The translations under genes were made by a program, and so were the position numbers. A DNA stretch of 64,000 nt from Mucilaginibacter aquatilis (GTDB lineage: Bacteria > Bacteroidota > Bacteroidia > Sphingobacteriales > Sphingobacteriaceae), in assembly GCF_009755275.1 (NCBI RefSeq), contig NZ_WQLA01000004.1:310001-374000 (forward strand), written 5' to 3'. Positions within the stretch are counted from its first letter, which is position 1. The number at the start of each line of letters is the position of its first letter. Of the stretch, positions 27,546-36,685 are shown piece by piece. A model generated the notes under the pieces. The model did no database searches, had not been told where the DNA came from, and saw nothing but the letters and a program-made list of their open reading frames with translations.

Positions 27546-28503
27546 TAGTTGAGCCATGTACATTCATTTGCATAGTATATACCGCTTTTGATGCCGTGAT
27601 GAAGAGCACATTTCTTTTTATACCTCCAAAACAAAGATTAGCAGTCCACGACTCAGGAATGGCAATCAGGCCTATCTTTTCTCCAAGGTTACTGAATATG
27701 GTTATACCCTTACTCCCGGTAATGTAAACATTCCCTTGTTCATCAAGTGCCAAACCGTCGGATCCTTTGTCGATAAATAATTGCTGATTACTTAATGCAC
27801 CTTCTTTAGTAATATCAAACCTATAGGTTTTGTTGGCTTTAATGTCAGCAACATACAGGTACTTACCATCAGCTGTACCTGCAATGCCGTTTGGCTTCTG
27901 CAAAGTTTCGGCTACTACAACAGCTTTTGATTGTCCTTTGGCAAGATAGTATACCTTTTCGCCTTGTAAGTCGGGCTTAGTCCGCGTCCAGTAATCACGC
28001 TGATAATAAGGGTCGGTAAAATAAATACCACCTTTAGCATCTATCCATAAATCATTAGGGCCGTTAAATTTGTGACCGTCTGCACTGCTTAAAAGCACCG
28101 TATCTTTAGTACCGTCGGCTTTGAACTGCCAAATTTGATTGTCTTCATCGGCACAGGTAACCAGCTTGTTATCTTTGGTGAAGTACATGCCGTTTGACCG
28201 CCCGGCTGCGTTGCTGAATAGCATCAGTTTGCCGTTGGTATCATATTTCCATATGCCATTGTTAGGCTGATCGGTAAAGTAAATATTACCTTTGTTGTCA
28301 GCTGCTGGTCCCTCAGTAAAACTGAATTGCTTGCTAACTAACACCGGACGTGTGCCGCTTTTAAACAAATTGGTGGTGCTATAAGAGCTGTCAGTCATTA
28401 GCAACTTGCTTAAAGATAATTTAGCAGGTTTGCTTACTATTGAAGTGGCACCTGCCATAATGAAAGGAAACAAGGCAGGCGCTATGAATTTAATGATTTT
28501 CAT
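27523..28503 (-). CDS. SMP-30/gluconolactonase-like beta-propeller (secreted)
   Basis: A lactonase-type six-bladed beta-propeller, exported. The ATG at 28503 is preferred because it begins directly at a signal peptide (MKIIKFIAPALFPFIMAGAT); a second ATG eight codons upstream (28527) is possible. Family features are FTEGPAADNKGNIYFTDQPNNGIW (the metal-binding Glu), NGPNDLWIDAKGGIYFTDPYY and EQGNVYITGSKG, the usual acid and Asn/Asp metal ligands. Probable sugar-lactone hydrolase in the periplasm; substrate unknown. It is divergent from the DUF4268 gene. Confidence 0.88.
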   Translation of the reverse strand: MKIIKFIAPALFPFIMAGATSIVSKPAKLSLSKLLMTDSSYSTTNLFKSGTRPVLVSKQFSFTEGPAADNKGNIYFTDQPNNGIWKYDTNGKLMLFSNAAGRSNGMYFTKDNKLVTCADEDNQIWQFKADGTKDTVLLSSADGHKFNGPNDLWIDAKGGIYFTDPYYQRDYWTRTKPDLQGEKVYYLAKGQSKAVVVAETLQKPNGIAGTADGKYLYVADIKANKTYRFDITKEGALSNQQLFIDKGSDGLALDEQGNVYITGSKGITIFSNLGEKIGLIAIPESWTANLCFGGIKRNVLFITASKAVYTMQMNVHGSTKNASKQR

Positions 28504-28578
28504 ATATTGATGTTGAGTTTTAAACATCGCAATAACTTACTTATAAAACAACAGCAGCGCTTACGCACTTAACCCTAT

Positions 28579-29040
28579 ATGTATTCAAAAGAGCAGGCTT
28601 CACAGCTCCGTCAAACTTTCTGGACCACCTTTGGCCAGTACATTGCTCCGCAACCTTCGGCAGAAGGGCTAAAAATTAATTGGATAAATTATAAAACAGG
28701 AATTAAGCATCTGCATTTTCGTATGCAAGCTGAAAATCGCTGGGCAAGAATTGGTATTGAAATTTCTCACCCTGATACCGGTATACAGGAACTGTTTTTT
28801 GAGCAATTTAAAGAGTTGAAGTTAATATTGGCAGGTGCTTTAAATGAAGATTGGGAATGGCTGCTTCATGCGCATGACGATTATGGCAAAACAACCAGTA
28901 TTATTTACAAGCAGCTTGATGGAGTAAGCCTTTTTAACCGAAACGACTGGCCTGCGCTTATATCTTTTTTTAAGCCGCGCATAATTGCCCTTGATGAGTT
29001 TTGGGCCGATGCCAGGTATAGCTTTGATGCCCTTAAATAA
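28579..29040 (+). CDS. DUF4268 domain protein
   Basis: A 153-residue soluble protein, nearly all of it the DUF4268 domain (FWTTFGQYIAPQPSAEG; NRWARIGIEISHP; LDEFWADARYSF). The domain also occurs as the C-terminal part of proteins with a restriction-enzyme-like fold, but here it stands alone with no nuclease motif, so no function can be assigned. It has no signal peptide. It lies 62 bases ahead of the glycosyltransferase on the same strand and may be cotranscribed with it. Confidence 0.85.
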   Translation: MYSKEQASQLRQTFWTTFGQYIAPQPSAEGLKINWINYKTGIKHLHFRMQAENRWARIGIEISHPDTGIQELFFEQFKELKLILAGALNEDWEWLLHAHDDYGKTTSIIYKQLDGVSLFNRNDWPALISFFKPRIIALDEFWADARYSFDALK

Positions 29041-29102
29041 CAATGCATCTTCAAAATCATTAAAATGCCTATCTTTGTGCGCTTTAAACAAAACAGTACC
29101 AT

Positions 29103-30074
29103 ATGCCGGAATTATCAGTTGTAATAACCGTAATGAACGAAGAGGAAAATATTAAACCTCTCATTGCTGAAATACGGAAAGCTTTACCGGCAATTGATTA
29201 CGAAGTAATATTTGTTGATGACGGTTCAGAAGATCGCACGCGTGAAGAGATTGTTGCTAACGCCGATGAGCGTATAAAGCTGGTTGACTTGCGTAAAAAT
29301 TATGGGCAAAGTACTGCTATGACTGCCGGCATTGATCATACCACCGGAGAGTATGTAGCGTTGCTTGATGGCGACTTACAGAATGACCCGAACGACATTC
29401 CGTCGATGCTTCAAAAACTGAAAGATGAAGATTGGGATGTAGTGGCAGGCAATCGTGCCAATCGTAAGGATGGTATGGTGCTACGTAAGATACCAAGCAA
29501 AATCGCTAATGCCATGATCAGGCGCATGACGGGGGTTTACATCAAAGATTATGGTTGTACCCTTAAAGTGTTCAGGCGGGAAATTGCTGAAGACCTTGGT
29601 TTGTATGGCGAGTTACACCGCTTTATACCCGTGTTGGCCAAATTACAGGGTGCGCGCATTACCCAGGTTGATGTAAGGCACCATGCCCGTATACATGGTC
29701 AATCGAAATACGGCATTAACCGAACCTTTAAAGTGATTGCCGATTTAATATTGATGGTATTTTTTCGCAAGTACATTCAAAAGCCAATGCACTTATTTGG
29801 AAGCATAGGTTTTATGGCTTTCTTTTTAGGAGCACTAATAAACTTGTACCTGCTCATTTTAAAAGTATTAGGGCATGACATATGGGGAAAGCCACTTTTA
29901 ATACTTGGCCTTATACTGCTTTTGGGTGGTGTACAGTTAATTACCTTGGGCATCTTGGCCGAAGTAAACGTTCGTACCTATTTTGAATCACAGAACAAGA
30001 AAACCTACCAGGTGCGCAGGATTTTTAACGGGAGAGAATTTATTAAGCCGGAAACTAAAGGCGGCCTTGTTTAA
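29103..30074 (+). CDS. Family 2 glycosyltransferase with C-terminal membrane anchor (GtrB/ArnC-like)
   Basis: Transfers a sugar from a nucleotide donor to polyprenyl phosphate at the inner membrane. The GT-A domain (1-230) has VVITVMNEEENI at the N-terminus, VDDGSEDRT and the metal-binding DGDLQNDP motif. Two hydrophobic helices at the C-terminus (about 233-258 and 266-292) match the GtrB/DPM1-like architecture. The sugar and final acceptor are unknown. It is followed by a strong terminator. Confidence 0.93.
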   Translation: MPELSVVITVMNEEENIKPLIAEIRKALPAIDYEVIFVDDGSEDRTREEIVANADERIKLVDLRKNYGQSTAMTAGIDHTTGEYVALLDGDLQNDPNDIPSMLQKLKDEDWDVVAGNRANRKDGMVLRKIPSKIANAMIRRMTGVYIKDYGCTLKVFRREIAEDLGLYGELHRFIPVLAKLQGARITQVDVRHHARIHGQSKYGINRTFKVIADLILMVFFRKYIQKPMHLFGSIGFMAFFLGALINLYLLILKVLGHDIWGKPLLILGLILLLGGVQLITLGILAEVNVRTYFESQNKKTYQVRRIFNGREFIKPETKGGLV

Positions 30075-30090
30075 AAAATAACATCAAAAA

Positions 30091-30126
30091 AAAAATGGGG
30101 AGCAACGCCAGTTGTTCCCCATTTTT
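30091..30126. terminator. Terminator after glycosyltransferase and small lipoprotein
   Basis: AAAAATGGGGAGCAAC pairs with GTTGTTCCCCATTTTT around GCCA. A and T tails on both sides let it serve both convergent genes (ends at 30074 plus and 30140 minus). Confidence 0.87.
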
Positions 30127-30139
30127 ATGTTTACCACTA

Positions 30140-30337
30140 TTATTGCGGCGGATTGGTTTTGGTAGTATCCGGCATGGTGGTATCTCTTGCGGTAGAATCA
30201 GTGGTTGACATGGTACCGTTAGTTGAATCAACTGCAGTACTGTCGCTGCCACTTGCTGCACGCTCTGAGCTGCAGCCCATTGCCGTCGCTGCTACTAATG
30301 CTAATGCGCAGGCAAAACTCAAAATTTGCTTTTTCAT
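30140..30337 (-). CDS. Small Ser/Thr-rich lipoprotein
   Basis: A 65-residue predicted lipoprotein. The signal peptide MKKQILSFACALALVAATAM ends at a loose Bacteroidota lipobox (AMGC) with lipidated Cys22, followed by SSE, which may act as a surface-export signal. The mature part is low-complexity: short Ser/Thr/Asp units (STDSTARDTT) ending in PPQ. No known domain. Many Bacteroidota genomes have similar small Thr/Asp-rich lipoproteins of unknown role. Confidence 0.7.
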   Translation of the reverse strand: MKKQILSFACALALVAATAMGCSSERAASGSDSTAVDSTNGTMSTTDSTARDTTMPDTTKTNPPQ

Positions 30338-30519
30338 AGGATTTAATTGTTTTGTTCTAAAATGATTAACACTATGCCATTGATATTGTTTAACTTATGT
30401 TTAAAAAAGCCATACATAATCGTTAACAACCGGGTGCTTATTAATAAATAATGACAAATCATCCACCACAAAACCTACCATATTGCGTTATATTAGCATC
30501 GTTAGGGAGAAAATAAACG

Positions 30520-30981
30520 ATGGAAAATAGTTTAATCGCTGACGCGGAATTTGCAGGCAAAGGTTACATATTATCAACCGATAAACAACTTTTAGACTTC
30601 AACGTCATCTATAGTTTTTTAAACAATGAGTCATATTGGTCTAAAGGCATACCTGTTGAAAGATTGCAAAAAGCTATTGCTAACTCAATATGTTTTGGCG
30701 TATACCATCATCACCAGCAGTGCGGTTTTGCAAGAGTTATAACTGACACTGCTACGTTTGCTTACATATGTGATGTTTTTATAACACCGGAGTACCGTGG
30801 TCGGGGTCTATCTAAATGGCTTATCAAAAGCATCACTAATCATCAGGAACTGCAAGGCTTAAGGCGGTGGTCATTGGCTACGGCAGATGCGCACGGATTA
30901 TATGGCCAGTATGGCTTTACACCAGTAAGCAAGCCCGAGCCTTGGATGGAAATTTATAACCCTTATTCATTAAACCAGTGA
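30520..30981 (+). CDS. GNAT family N-acetyltransferase
   Basis: A 153-residue acetyltransferase of the GNAT fold. CGFARVITDTATFAYICDVFITPEYRGRGLSKWL contains the beta4 strand and the acetyl-CoA pyrophosphate loop (R-G-R-G-L). The C-terminal QYGFTPVSKPEPWMEIY is typical of the YitH/YjdJ-like group. Substrate unknown. Its TGA overlaps a GTG in a GTGA junction just before the AlbA_2 gene, so the two genes are probably cotranscribed. Confidence 0.9.
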   Translation: MENSLIADAEFAGKGYILSTDKQLLDFNVIYSFLNNESYWSKGIPVERLQKAIANSICFGVYHHHQQCGFARVITDTATFAYICDVFITPEYRGRGLSKWLIKSITNHQELQGLRRWSLATADAHGLYGQYGFTPVSKPEPWMEIYNPYSLNQ

Positions 30982-30995
30982 AACACTTAACTAAA

Positions 30996-31619
30996 ATGAA
31001 CATCAAGAGGCTTATCATGGAGGGTGAAGGTGTATCGCTGGACTTTAAAAAGACTATTACCAGTTGTGAGAAGATTGCCAAAACTATGGTATCATTTGCC
31101 AACAATAAAGGAGGCCGTTTACTTATTGGTGTGCTTGACGACGGCGGTATAAAAGGGGTAAAATCTGAAGATGAGGAACGGTATATGATTACTAAGGCTG
31201 CTCACTTTTACGCTAAACCAGCCCTTGATCCCATATTTGAAGAAGTATATGTTGACGACAAAGTAGTACTTGTAGTTGAAATAGAACCCAGTGATACCAA
31301 ACCTCATTATGCCCTTGGAGATGACGGAAAATGGTGGGTTTACATACGGGTAAAAGATAAAAGTGTACTTGCAAGCAAAATTGTTGTTGATGTACTTAAG
31401 CGGTCAGACAAAGATGAGGGCGTACTTATAGAATACTCATCAAAAGAAAAAGCCTTGCTTGAGTACTTGGACCAAAACGAAAGGATAACCGTTAAACAAT
31501 ACTGCGAATTACTTAATATGAGCCGCCGCCGCGCACAACGCATCATGGTAAACCTTGTATTATCAGGCGTTATAAGAGTACACACAACTGAAAAAGAAGA
31601 ATTTTATACAGCAGCATAA
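30996..31619 (+). CDS. AlbA_2 (Schlafen-type) domain protein with C-terminal winged helix
   Basis: A 207-residue protein (from the ATG at 30996). The N-terminal two thirds is an AlbA_2 domain: EGEGVSLDFKKTI (an E-x-x-x-x-[DE]-F-K motif) and FANNKGGRLLIGVLDDGGIKGV. The C-terminus (about 145-200) is a helix-turn-helix (VKQYCELLNMSRRRAQRIMV). AlbA_2 proteins bind nucleic acids or ATP, and the pairing suggests a regulator, but the target is unknown. A GTG start at 30978 overlapping the previous stop would add six residues; ATG is preferred. Confidence 0.88.
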   Translation: MNIKRLIMEGEGVSLDFKKTITSCEKIAKTMVSFANNKGGRLLIGVLDDGGIKGVKSEDEERYMITKAAHFYAKPALDPIFEEVYVDDKVVLVVEIEPSDTKPHYALGDDGKWWVYIRVKDKSVLASKIVVDVLKRSDKDEGVLIEYSSKEKALLEYLDQNERITVKQYCELLNMSRRRAQRIMVNLVLSGVIRVHTTEKEEFYTAA

Positions 31620-31666
31620 AGTTCTTACTTTTTGCTAAACACATTTGCTTCTTTAATTCTTCAATC

Positions 31667-33049
31667 ATGTCTTTTTCTTTCCAGCCTTACAAACAACATT
31701 ACCGTGATAACCTGAAACTTGCAATTCCGGTGGTTATATCACAACTGGGGCATACTTTGGTGCATTTAAGTGATAGTATTATTGTTGGGCATTTCGCTGG
31801 TACAATTTCACTGGCGGCGGTTTCGCTTGTTAACAGTGTTTTTGTTGTGGCTATGGTTATGGGACTTGGCATTGCCTACGGAATTACCCCTCTTATTGCT
31901 CAAAATAACGGTAAAGGTGAATATACCGATTGCGGGCGGTTACTCTCCAATAGTATCTTTATCAATCTGTTGTTCAGCGTTATACTCTTCCTGGTGATAT
32001 ACTTTGGTGCAGGCAACGTGCTGTCGTTGCTTAAACAATCTCCTGAGGTACTGAAACAAGCAAAGCCATTTTTGTTGCTTTTGTCGGTTTCTATTATTCC
32101 GCTCATGCTGTTTACAACCTTTAAGCAATTTGCCGAAGGTCTGGGCTTTACACGCCAAGCCATGATGATTTCCATTTGGGGCAATGTAATTAATATTTGC
32201 TTAGGGATAATTTTTGTTAAGGGCCTGTTTGGCATAAAGCCAATGGGTATAAGCGGCGTAGGCTACAGCACGTTAATTGACCGTACAATTATGGCTATAG
32301 TGATGGGCATATACGTATTCAGATCTAAAAACTTTAAGCCCTATCTTAAAGAGTTTTCATTAAGCTATATCAACTTAAAACGTTGCCGTCAAATTATAAA
32401 CATTGGAGCGCCGGTATCATTACAGTATACATTTGAAGTAAGTGCCTTCAGCGCAGCTGCAATCATCGTTGGGCAAATAGGTGCCGTTGAGCAGGCTGCT
32501 CACCAAGTAGGAATCAACCTGGCATCGCTCACTTATATGATGGCCAGCGGGGTGTCATCAGCAGCGGCAATCAAATCAGGTAATTTCTTCGGTGGTAAAA
32601 GCTTTGGCGAACTGCGCGCATCAGCGCTGGCCAGTTACCACATCGTACTTGCTTTTATGACTGTAACTGCATTAATATTCGTACTTGCAAATCAATGGCT
32701 GCCATGGATTGTAACGTCAGATGTAAGCGTAATAAACATTGCATCAAAGCTGCTTATTATTGCCGCTTTCTTTCAGTTGTTTGACGGTGCACAAGTTGTA
32801 GGCTTAGGAATTTTGCGTGGCATGGGTGATGTAAATGTACCCACCTTAATAACGCTTTTGGCTTATTGGGTAATTGGGCTTCCGCTTGGATACCTGTTAG
32901 GAATAACACTTGATATGGGTGCCGAAGGCGTTTGGTACGGACTTGTAGCCGGACTTGGTATAGCATCTGTCCTACTTTACATGCGCTTTACTGCCACCAC
33001 CAAAAAACATATTGAAGATTACATTTTTAACGATACCTTAAAAATATAA
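31667..33049 (+). CDS. MATE family efflux transporter (NorM-like)
   Basis: An inner-membrane Na+ or H+ coupled multidrug exporter of 460 residues with about 12 membrane helices in two MatE halves. The first half contains IVGHFAGTISLAAVSLVNS and GIAYGITPLIAQNNGKG, and the second IVGQIGAVEQAAHQVGINLAS; both are hallmark regions. No ligand specificity can be inferred. Its 3' end overlaps the convergent deacetylase gene by 12 bases, with no visible terminator between them. Confidence 0.93.
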   Translation: MSFSFQPYKQHYRDNLKLAIPVVISQLGHTLVHLSDSIIVGHFAGTISLAAVSLVNSVFVVAMVMGLGIAYGITPLIAQNNGKGEYTDCGRLLSNSIFINLLFSVILFLVIYFGAGNVLSLLKQSPEVLKQAKPFLLLLSVSIIPLMLFTTFKQFAEGLGFTRQAMMISIWGNVINICLGIIFVKGLFGIKPMGISGVGYSTLIDRTIMAIVMGIYVFRSKNFKPYLKEFSLSYINLKRCRQIINIGAPVSLQYTFEVSAFSAAAIIVGQIGAVEQAAHQVGINLASLTYMMASGVSSAAAIKSGNFFGGKSFGELRASALASYHIVLAFMTVTALIFVLANQWLPWIVTSDVSVINIASKLLIIAAFFQLFDGAQVVGLGILRGMGDVNVPTLITLLAYWVIGLPLGYLLGITLDMGAEGVWYGLVAGLGIASVLLYMRFTATTKKHIEDYIFNDTLKI

Positions 33050-33940
33050 ATCAAGCGCTGCCCTGTAAGTATTGCAATGGGCATCCACAATGTCTTTAAT
33101 TTGCGGAGAGTACCCCCCGCCCATGCTCACCTGAACCGGTATGCCTGCGTTTTTGCATTGCTCCAATACAAAACGATCACGCTCCTTACAAGCTTCTTTA
33201 CTAAGTGATAGCTTGCCCAGTTTATCAGATGACAATACATCAACTCCCGATAAGTAAAATACAAAATCAGGTTTTTGATTGTCTATAAGCTGCGGAACCG
33301 TTCGGTATACATTATCTAAAAATTCATCATCGGTAACACCGTCTGCAAGTGGAATATCCAAATCTGATTTTTCTTTGCGGAAGGGAAAATTCTTATCACC
33401 ATGCATTGAAAAAGTAAATACCCTTGGCTCATTCTCAAATATTTCAGCAGTGCCATTTCCTTGGTGCACATCTAAATCAATTATTAATATAGACTTGGCT
33501 AATTGCCTGTTTAGTAAATAATTTGCTGCAATAGCCTGATCATTTAACATGCAAAAACCTTCACCCCAATTGCTTCCGGCATGGTGGGTACCGCCTGCCA
33601 CATTAAAGGCTACACCGTAGTTGTAAGCATTATGGCACCCATCAATAGTACCTTTGGCAATCCGTATTTCGCGTTCCACTAAGCGCTCGGTAAGCGGAAA
33701 ACCTATGCGCCGCTGTTCCTTGGGCGGAAGCGTTAAATCGCGCAATTGCTCCCAATACGCTTTATTATGGGTAAGTAAAATTGTTTTCTCGTCTAATGGT
33801 TCGGGCGAGAACAAATTCTCTTCATTAATAAGGCCTTCGTAAAGCAGTTGCTGAGGTATAAGCTCATATTTAAGCATTGGAAACCGATGGCCTTCGGGCA
33901 ACGGATGAGCGTATATTGGGTCAAAGGCAATTTTCAACAT
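33038..33940 (-). CDS. Histone deacetylase-like amidohydrolase
   Basis: A zinc-dependent deacetylase of 300 residues, of the bacterial class usually called acetoin utilisation/HDAC-like. Catalytic features visible: GGTHHAGSNWGEGFC (tandem His), DLDVHQGNGTAEIF (zinc Asp and His) and the third Asp in YLSGVDVLSSD. Substrates may be acetyl-polyamines or acyl-lysines. It ends the three-gene minus-strand operon kynU-bestrophin-deacetylase, 3 bases after the bestrophin stop, suggesting tight co-expression. Confidence 0.92.
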   Translation of the reverse strand: MLKIAFDPIYAHPLPEGHRFPMLKYELIPQQLLYEGLINEENLFSPEPLDEKTILLTHNKAYWEQLRDLTLPPKEQRRIGFPLTERLVEREIRIAKGTIDGCHNAYNYGVAFNVAGGTHHAGSNWGEGFCMLNDQAIAANYLLNRQLAKSILIIDLDVHQGNGTAEIFENEPRVFTFSMHGDKNFPFRKEKSDLDIPLADGVTDDEFLDNVYRTVPQLIDNQKPDFVFYLSGVDVLSSDKLGKLSLSKEACKERDRFVLEQCKNAGIPVQVSMGGGYSPQIKDIVDAHCNTYRAALDLYF

Positions 33941-33943
33941 AGG

Positions 33944-34792
33944 CTATTCAAGTATTTCCCCAACATGCTTTTTTATATTGGCCGAAATTTTATCCAGCGG
34001 CAAGTCATTTTCATCAAACCCAAACGGATCTTCAATTTCCTCGGCAATCAATTCAATACTGGCCAGTACATAGAGCACAAATGCAATAATTGGGATGATG
34101 TAGTAGCGAAGTTCAAAAGCCCAGGTAAGCGGCAAGCTCATCACAAAAAAGAAAATAAACTTTTTAATGAAAGTACCATAATTGTAAGGTATAGGCGTGT
34201 TCTTAATACGTTCGCAAGCGCCGCAAATATCTGTAAAGGACATTAACTCGGCGTTGATGCTTATCAATTGTCCGGTATCAATAGAACCTTCATTTAATTG
34301 ATAAGCACGCGCTATCATAGCCGATGCTACCTGATTAGGCACATGCTGATCAGAACGAAAACCGGCGCCTATAGCATTTTCGTTATTGCGGTCGCGCAGG
34401 TGATCTCTTAACGTTTCTGCATACAAAGGTATATGCTGATTAAAAAACTGCTTGTCGGCATCATTACCCAAATGCCTTACCTTAATAGCCAGGTTACGAC
34501 TGTTATTAACTAATGCACCCCAAAGTTTACGCCCTTCCCACCAACGGTCATAAGCCGAATTAATACGAAAGGCTAATAGTAACGATAAAACAAATCCCAA
34601 TGTTGAATGCACAACACTGGTTTTGTGAATTACACTGCTATCAGGCAAATGAATATAATCAAGCAATAGCCAGGTAATCAAAGCAGCATACAAACCGACG
34701 CCAATCATTAGCGGAAAAAGCTTACGCAAGGTATCAGACTTATGAAAGCGAAACAGAAAGGTGAACCAATCTTTAGGGTTATACGTGATCAT
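33944..34792 (-). CDS. Bestrophin family chloride channel-like protein (UPF0187)
   Basis: An inner-membrane protein of 282 residues of the bacterial bestrophin family, pentameric ion channels. TM helices at about 27-47 and 63-80, then the long helical region with FRINSAYDRWWEGRKLWGALVNNSR, and a further hydrophobic stretch at about 205-245 (FFVMSLPLTWAFELRYYIIPIIAFVLY). The C-terminus has the conserved EIEDPFGFDENDLPLD motif. It overlaps the end of kynU by 4 bases, so the two are translationally coupled. Confidence 0.92.
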   Translation of the reverse strand: MITYNPKDWFTFLFRFHKSDTLRKLFPLMIGVGLYAALITWLLLDYIHLPDSSVIHKTSVVHSTLGFVLSLLLAFRINSAYDRWWEGRKLWGALVNNSRNLAIKVRHLGNDADKQFFNQHIPLYAETLRDHLRDRNNENAIGAGFRSDQHVPNQVASAMIARAYQLNEGSIDTGQLISINAELMSFTDICGACERIKNTPIPYNYGTFIKKFIFFFVMSLPLTWAFELRYYIIPIIAFVLYVLASIELIAEEIEDPFGFDENDLPLDKISANIKKHVGEILE

Positions 34793-36078
34793 GCGGTTAT
34801 TGCTTTGGCAGCATCGGCCAGGTGACTTGCCGCGATGTATACATCAGCAAATGTGTTATATAGCGGTACCGGACTCAACCTGATTACATCAGGTTCGCGC
34901 CAGTCGCCTATTACACCTTGCTTAACTAAATAGTCAAATATGGCTCTACCATTATGCTTGCATATTAAGGACAATTGACTGCCACGTTGACATACATCGG
35001 TTGGAGTAATAATTTTAAATAATTCATAATCAATTTTTTGATTTACTTGACTAATCAAATACTCCAGGTAACCGGTTAGTGTTTTTGCCTTACTATACAA
35101 AGCATTTACACCCCCTGCTTTTTCAAAAACATCGAGTGAGGCCTTATGTGCTGCCATCAACAAAACAGGACTTGTACTAACCTGCCAGCCTTCAGCGCCA
35201 GCTTCAGGCTCAAAGCCGGGCGCCATTTTAAAGCGGGTGTCGTTACGGTACCCCCACCAGCCGGCAAAACGATTTAATTCCTTGTTTTGGTGATGACGCT
35301 CATGCACAAATACGCCACTTACACCGCCAGGGCCAGAGTTCATGTACTTGTATGAACACCAACAAGCAAAGTCAGCCTCCCAATCATGAAGCTGCAACGG
35401 AACGTTACCCGCGGCATGAGCTAAGTCAAAGCCTACAATTGCACCGGCTTCGTGTGCTGCTTGGGCAATTGCTTTTAAGTCAAAAAACTGCCCTGTGTAG
35501 TAATTTATACCACTGAATAATACCAAGGCAACCTCATTTGCATTAGCTTGTATAACATCTAAAATATCTTGTGTACGGAGCGTGCTTTCACCGTTACGTG
35601 GAAATACTTCGATGATAGCATCAGCGGGGTCAAAGCCATGAAATCTTACCTGACTTTCTACTGCGTACTGATCAGATGGAAAGGCACCACCCTCCATCAA
35701 AATTTTATACCTACCATTTTTGGGCTGGTAAAAGCTCACCATCAGTAAGTGCAAATTAATAGTAAGTGAATTCATTACAGTCACCTCTGCAGGCTTCGCA
35801 CCTACAATATCAGCCAGCGCAGGTAATAATTGTTTATGATAATCAAGCCACGGGCTATCACCCTGAAACCATCCTTCAACGGCTAAATGATGCCACTCGT
35901 TTAACTTATCGCCTATGTACTGTTGAGTAGTTTTTGGCTGCAATCCTAAGGAATTACCACACAAGTAAATAGCATCATTGCCATTGTGCTTTGGTATTAA
36001 AAATTGCTCTCGAAAACTGTTTAAAGGATCCTGTGCATCAAGCTGCGCAGCAAATTGGGCAGTGTTTTGAAATTCCAT
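34789..36078 (-). CDS. kynU: Kynureninase
   Basis: PLP enzyme that cleaves kynurenine or 3-hydroxykynurenine to anthranilate or 3-hydroxyanthranilate plus alanine. The 429-residue length is typical. FDLAHAAGNVPL, the PLP Lys244 in CSYKYMNSGPGG, and the C-terminal RLSPVPLYNTFADV match the family. In Bacteroidota it usually serves kynurenine-pathway NAD synthesis or tryptophan breakdown; the other pathway enzymes are not in the window. It is the first gene of an operon with bestrophin and deacetylase genes and starts just after a minus-strand terminator. Confidence 0.94.
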   Translation of the reverse strand: MEFQNTAQFAAQLDAQDPLNSFREQFLIPKHNGNDAIYLCGNSLGLQPKTTQQYIGDKLNEWHHLAVEGWFQGDSPWLDYHKQLLPALADIVGAKPAEVTVMNSLTINLHLLMVSFYQPKNGRYKILMEGGAFPSDQYAVESQVRFHGFDPADAIIEVFPRNGESTLRTQDILDVIQANANEVALVLFSGINYYTGQFFDLKAIAQAAHEAGAIVGFDLAHAAGNVPLQLHDWEADFACWCSYKYMNSGPGGVSGVFVHERHHQNKELNRFAGWWGYRNDTRFKMAPGFEPEAGAEGWQVSTSPVLLMAAHKASLDVFEKAGGVNALYSKAKTLTGYLEYLISQVNQKIDYELFKIITPTDVCQRGSQLSLICKHNGRAIFDYLVKQGVIGDWREPDVIRLSPVPLYNTFADVYIAASHLADAAKAITA

Positions 36079-36092
36079 TGGTCAATTATACA

Positions 36093-36119
36093 AAAAAGGC
36101 AGGTTTAACCTGCCTGTAT
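36093..36119 (-). terminator. Terminator between flavin protein and kynU
   Basis: On the minus strand GCAGGTT/AACCTGC forms a short stem followed by CTTTTTTG. It sits just after the stop at 36121 and before the kynU start. Confidence 0.75.
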
Positions 36120-36120
36120 T

Positions 36121-36627
36121 TTATAGATCAACTTTCTCGTGCTCGCCCGGTTCAAATTTTGTTCCGGTTATTACTGCTTTCATCCACTTAAACGCCAGGC
36201 CTAGCGCACCTGCACTGTTGTCCCAATATTCAGCATCGCTAATGTCAACCTTAAGCAAAATGAGTTTTGGGTCTTCAACTCCGTCTTTGAAAAAAGCTTC
36301 AATAAATGGATCCCAAAGTTCATGCATCTTTGCTCTGTCATCAACAAGCTGTGCTGTACCATTAATACTGATGTAAGTATTTGCACTTGAATTTGAATAA
36401 GTAACGTTCACCTTATTGTCAATAGATATTTCGGCAACCTTAGGTGAAAACTCATTGGTAAAGAACCACAAAGCACCTTCCACATCAAGTTGAGCAGTAG
36501 CCATTGGCCTGCTGTGAAAACCATCGGTAGTGCCGAAAGTAGTTAGCATTGCTGTTTTCGATTTATCAATAAGCGTACGCAGATGATCGATATTTTCAAG
36601 TTTTTTTAATTCATTCTGATACTCCAT
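36121..36627 (-). CDS. Pyridoxamine 5'-phosphate oxidase family (general stress protein 26-like)
   Basis: A 168-residue split-barrel flavin-binding protein. MLTTFGTTDGFHSRPMATAQLDVEGALWFFTNEFSPKV matches the FMN-binding region of the general-stress-protein-26 subgroup. The C-terminal DISDAEYWDNSAGALG is also typical. The cofactor may be FMN or F420-like; in Bacteroidota FMN is expected. It stands between two minus-strand units, with its own terminator just downstream, and has no signal peptide. Confidence 0.9.
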   Translation of the reverse strand: MEYQNELKKLENIDHLRTLIDKSKTAMLTTFGTTDGFHSRPMATAQLDVEGALWFFTNEFSPKVAEISIDNKVNVTYSNSSANTYISINGTAQLVDDRAKMHELWDPFIEAFFKDGVEDPKLILLKVDISDAEYWDNSAGALGLAFKWMKAVITGTKFEPGEHEKVDL

Positions 36628-36685
36628 GGCGAGATATTTTAGTTTGATAACTTAATAACCCACCAGCATGAGTTTTGATTGAATT

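Noticed and set aside
28579..29040. Restriction endonuclease for the DUF4268 protein
   Set aside because: DUF4268 occurs in such proteins, but this one has no visible nuclease motif and no methyltransferase partner of restriction type.
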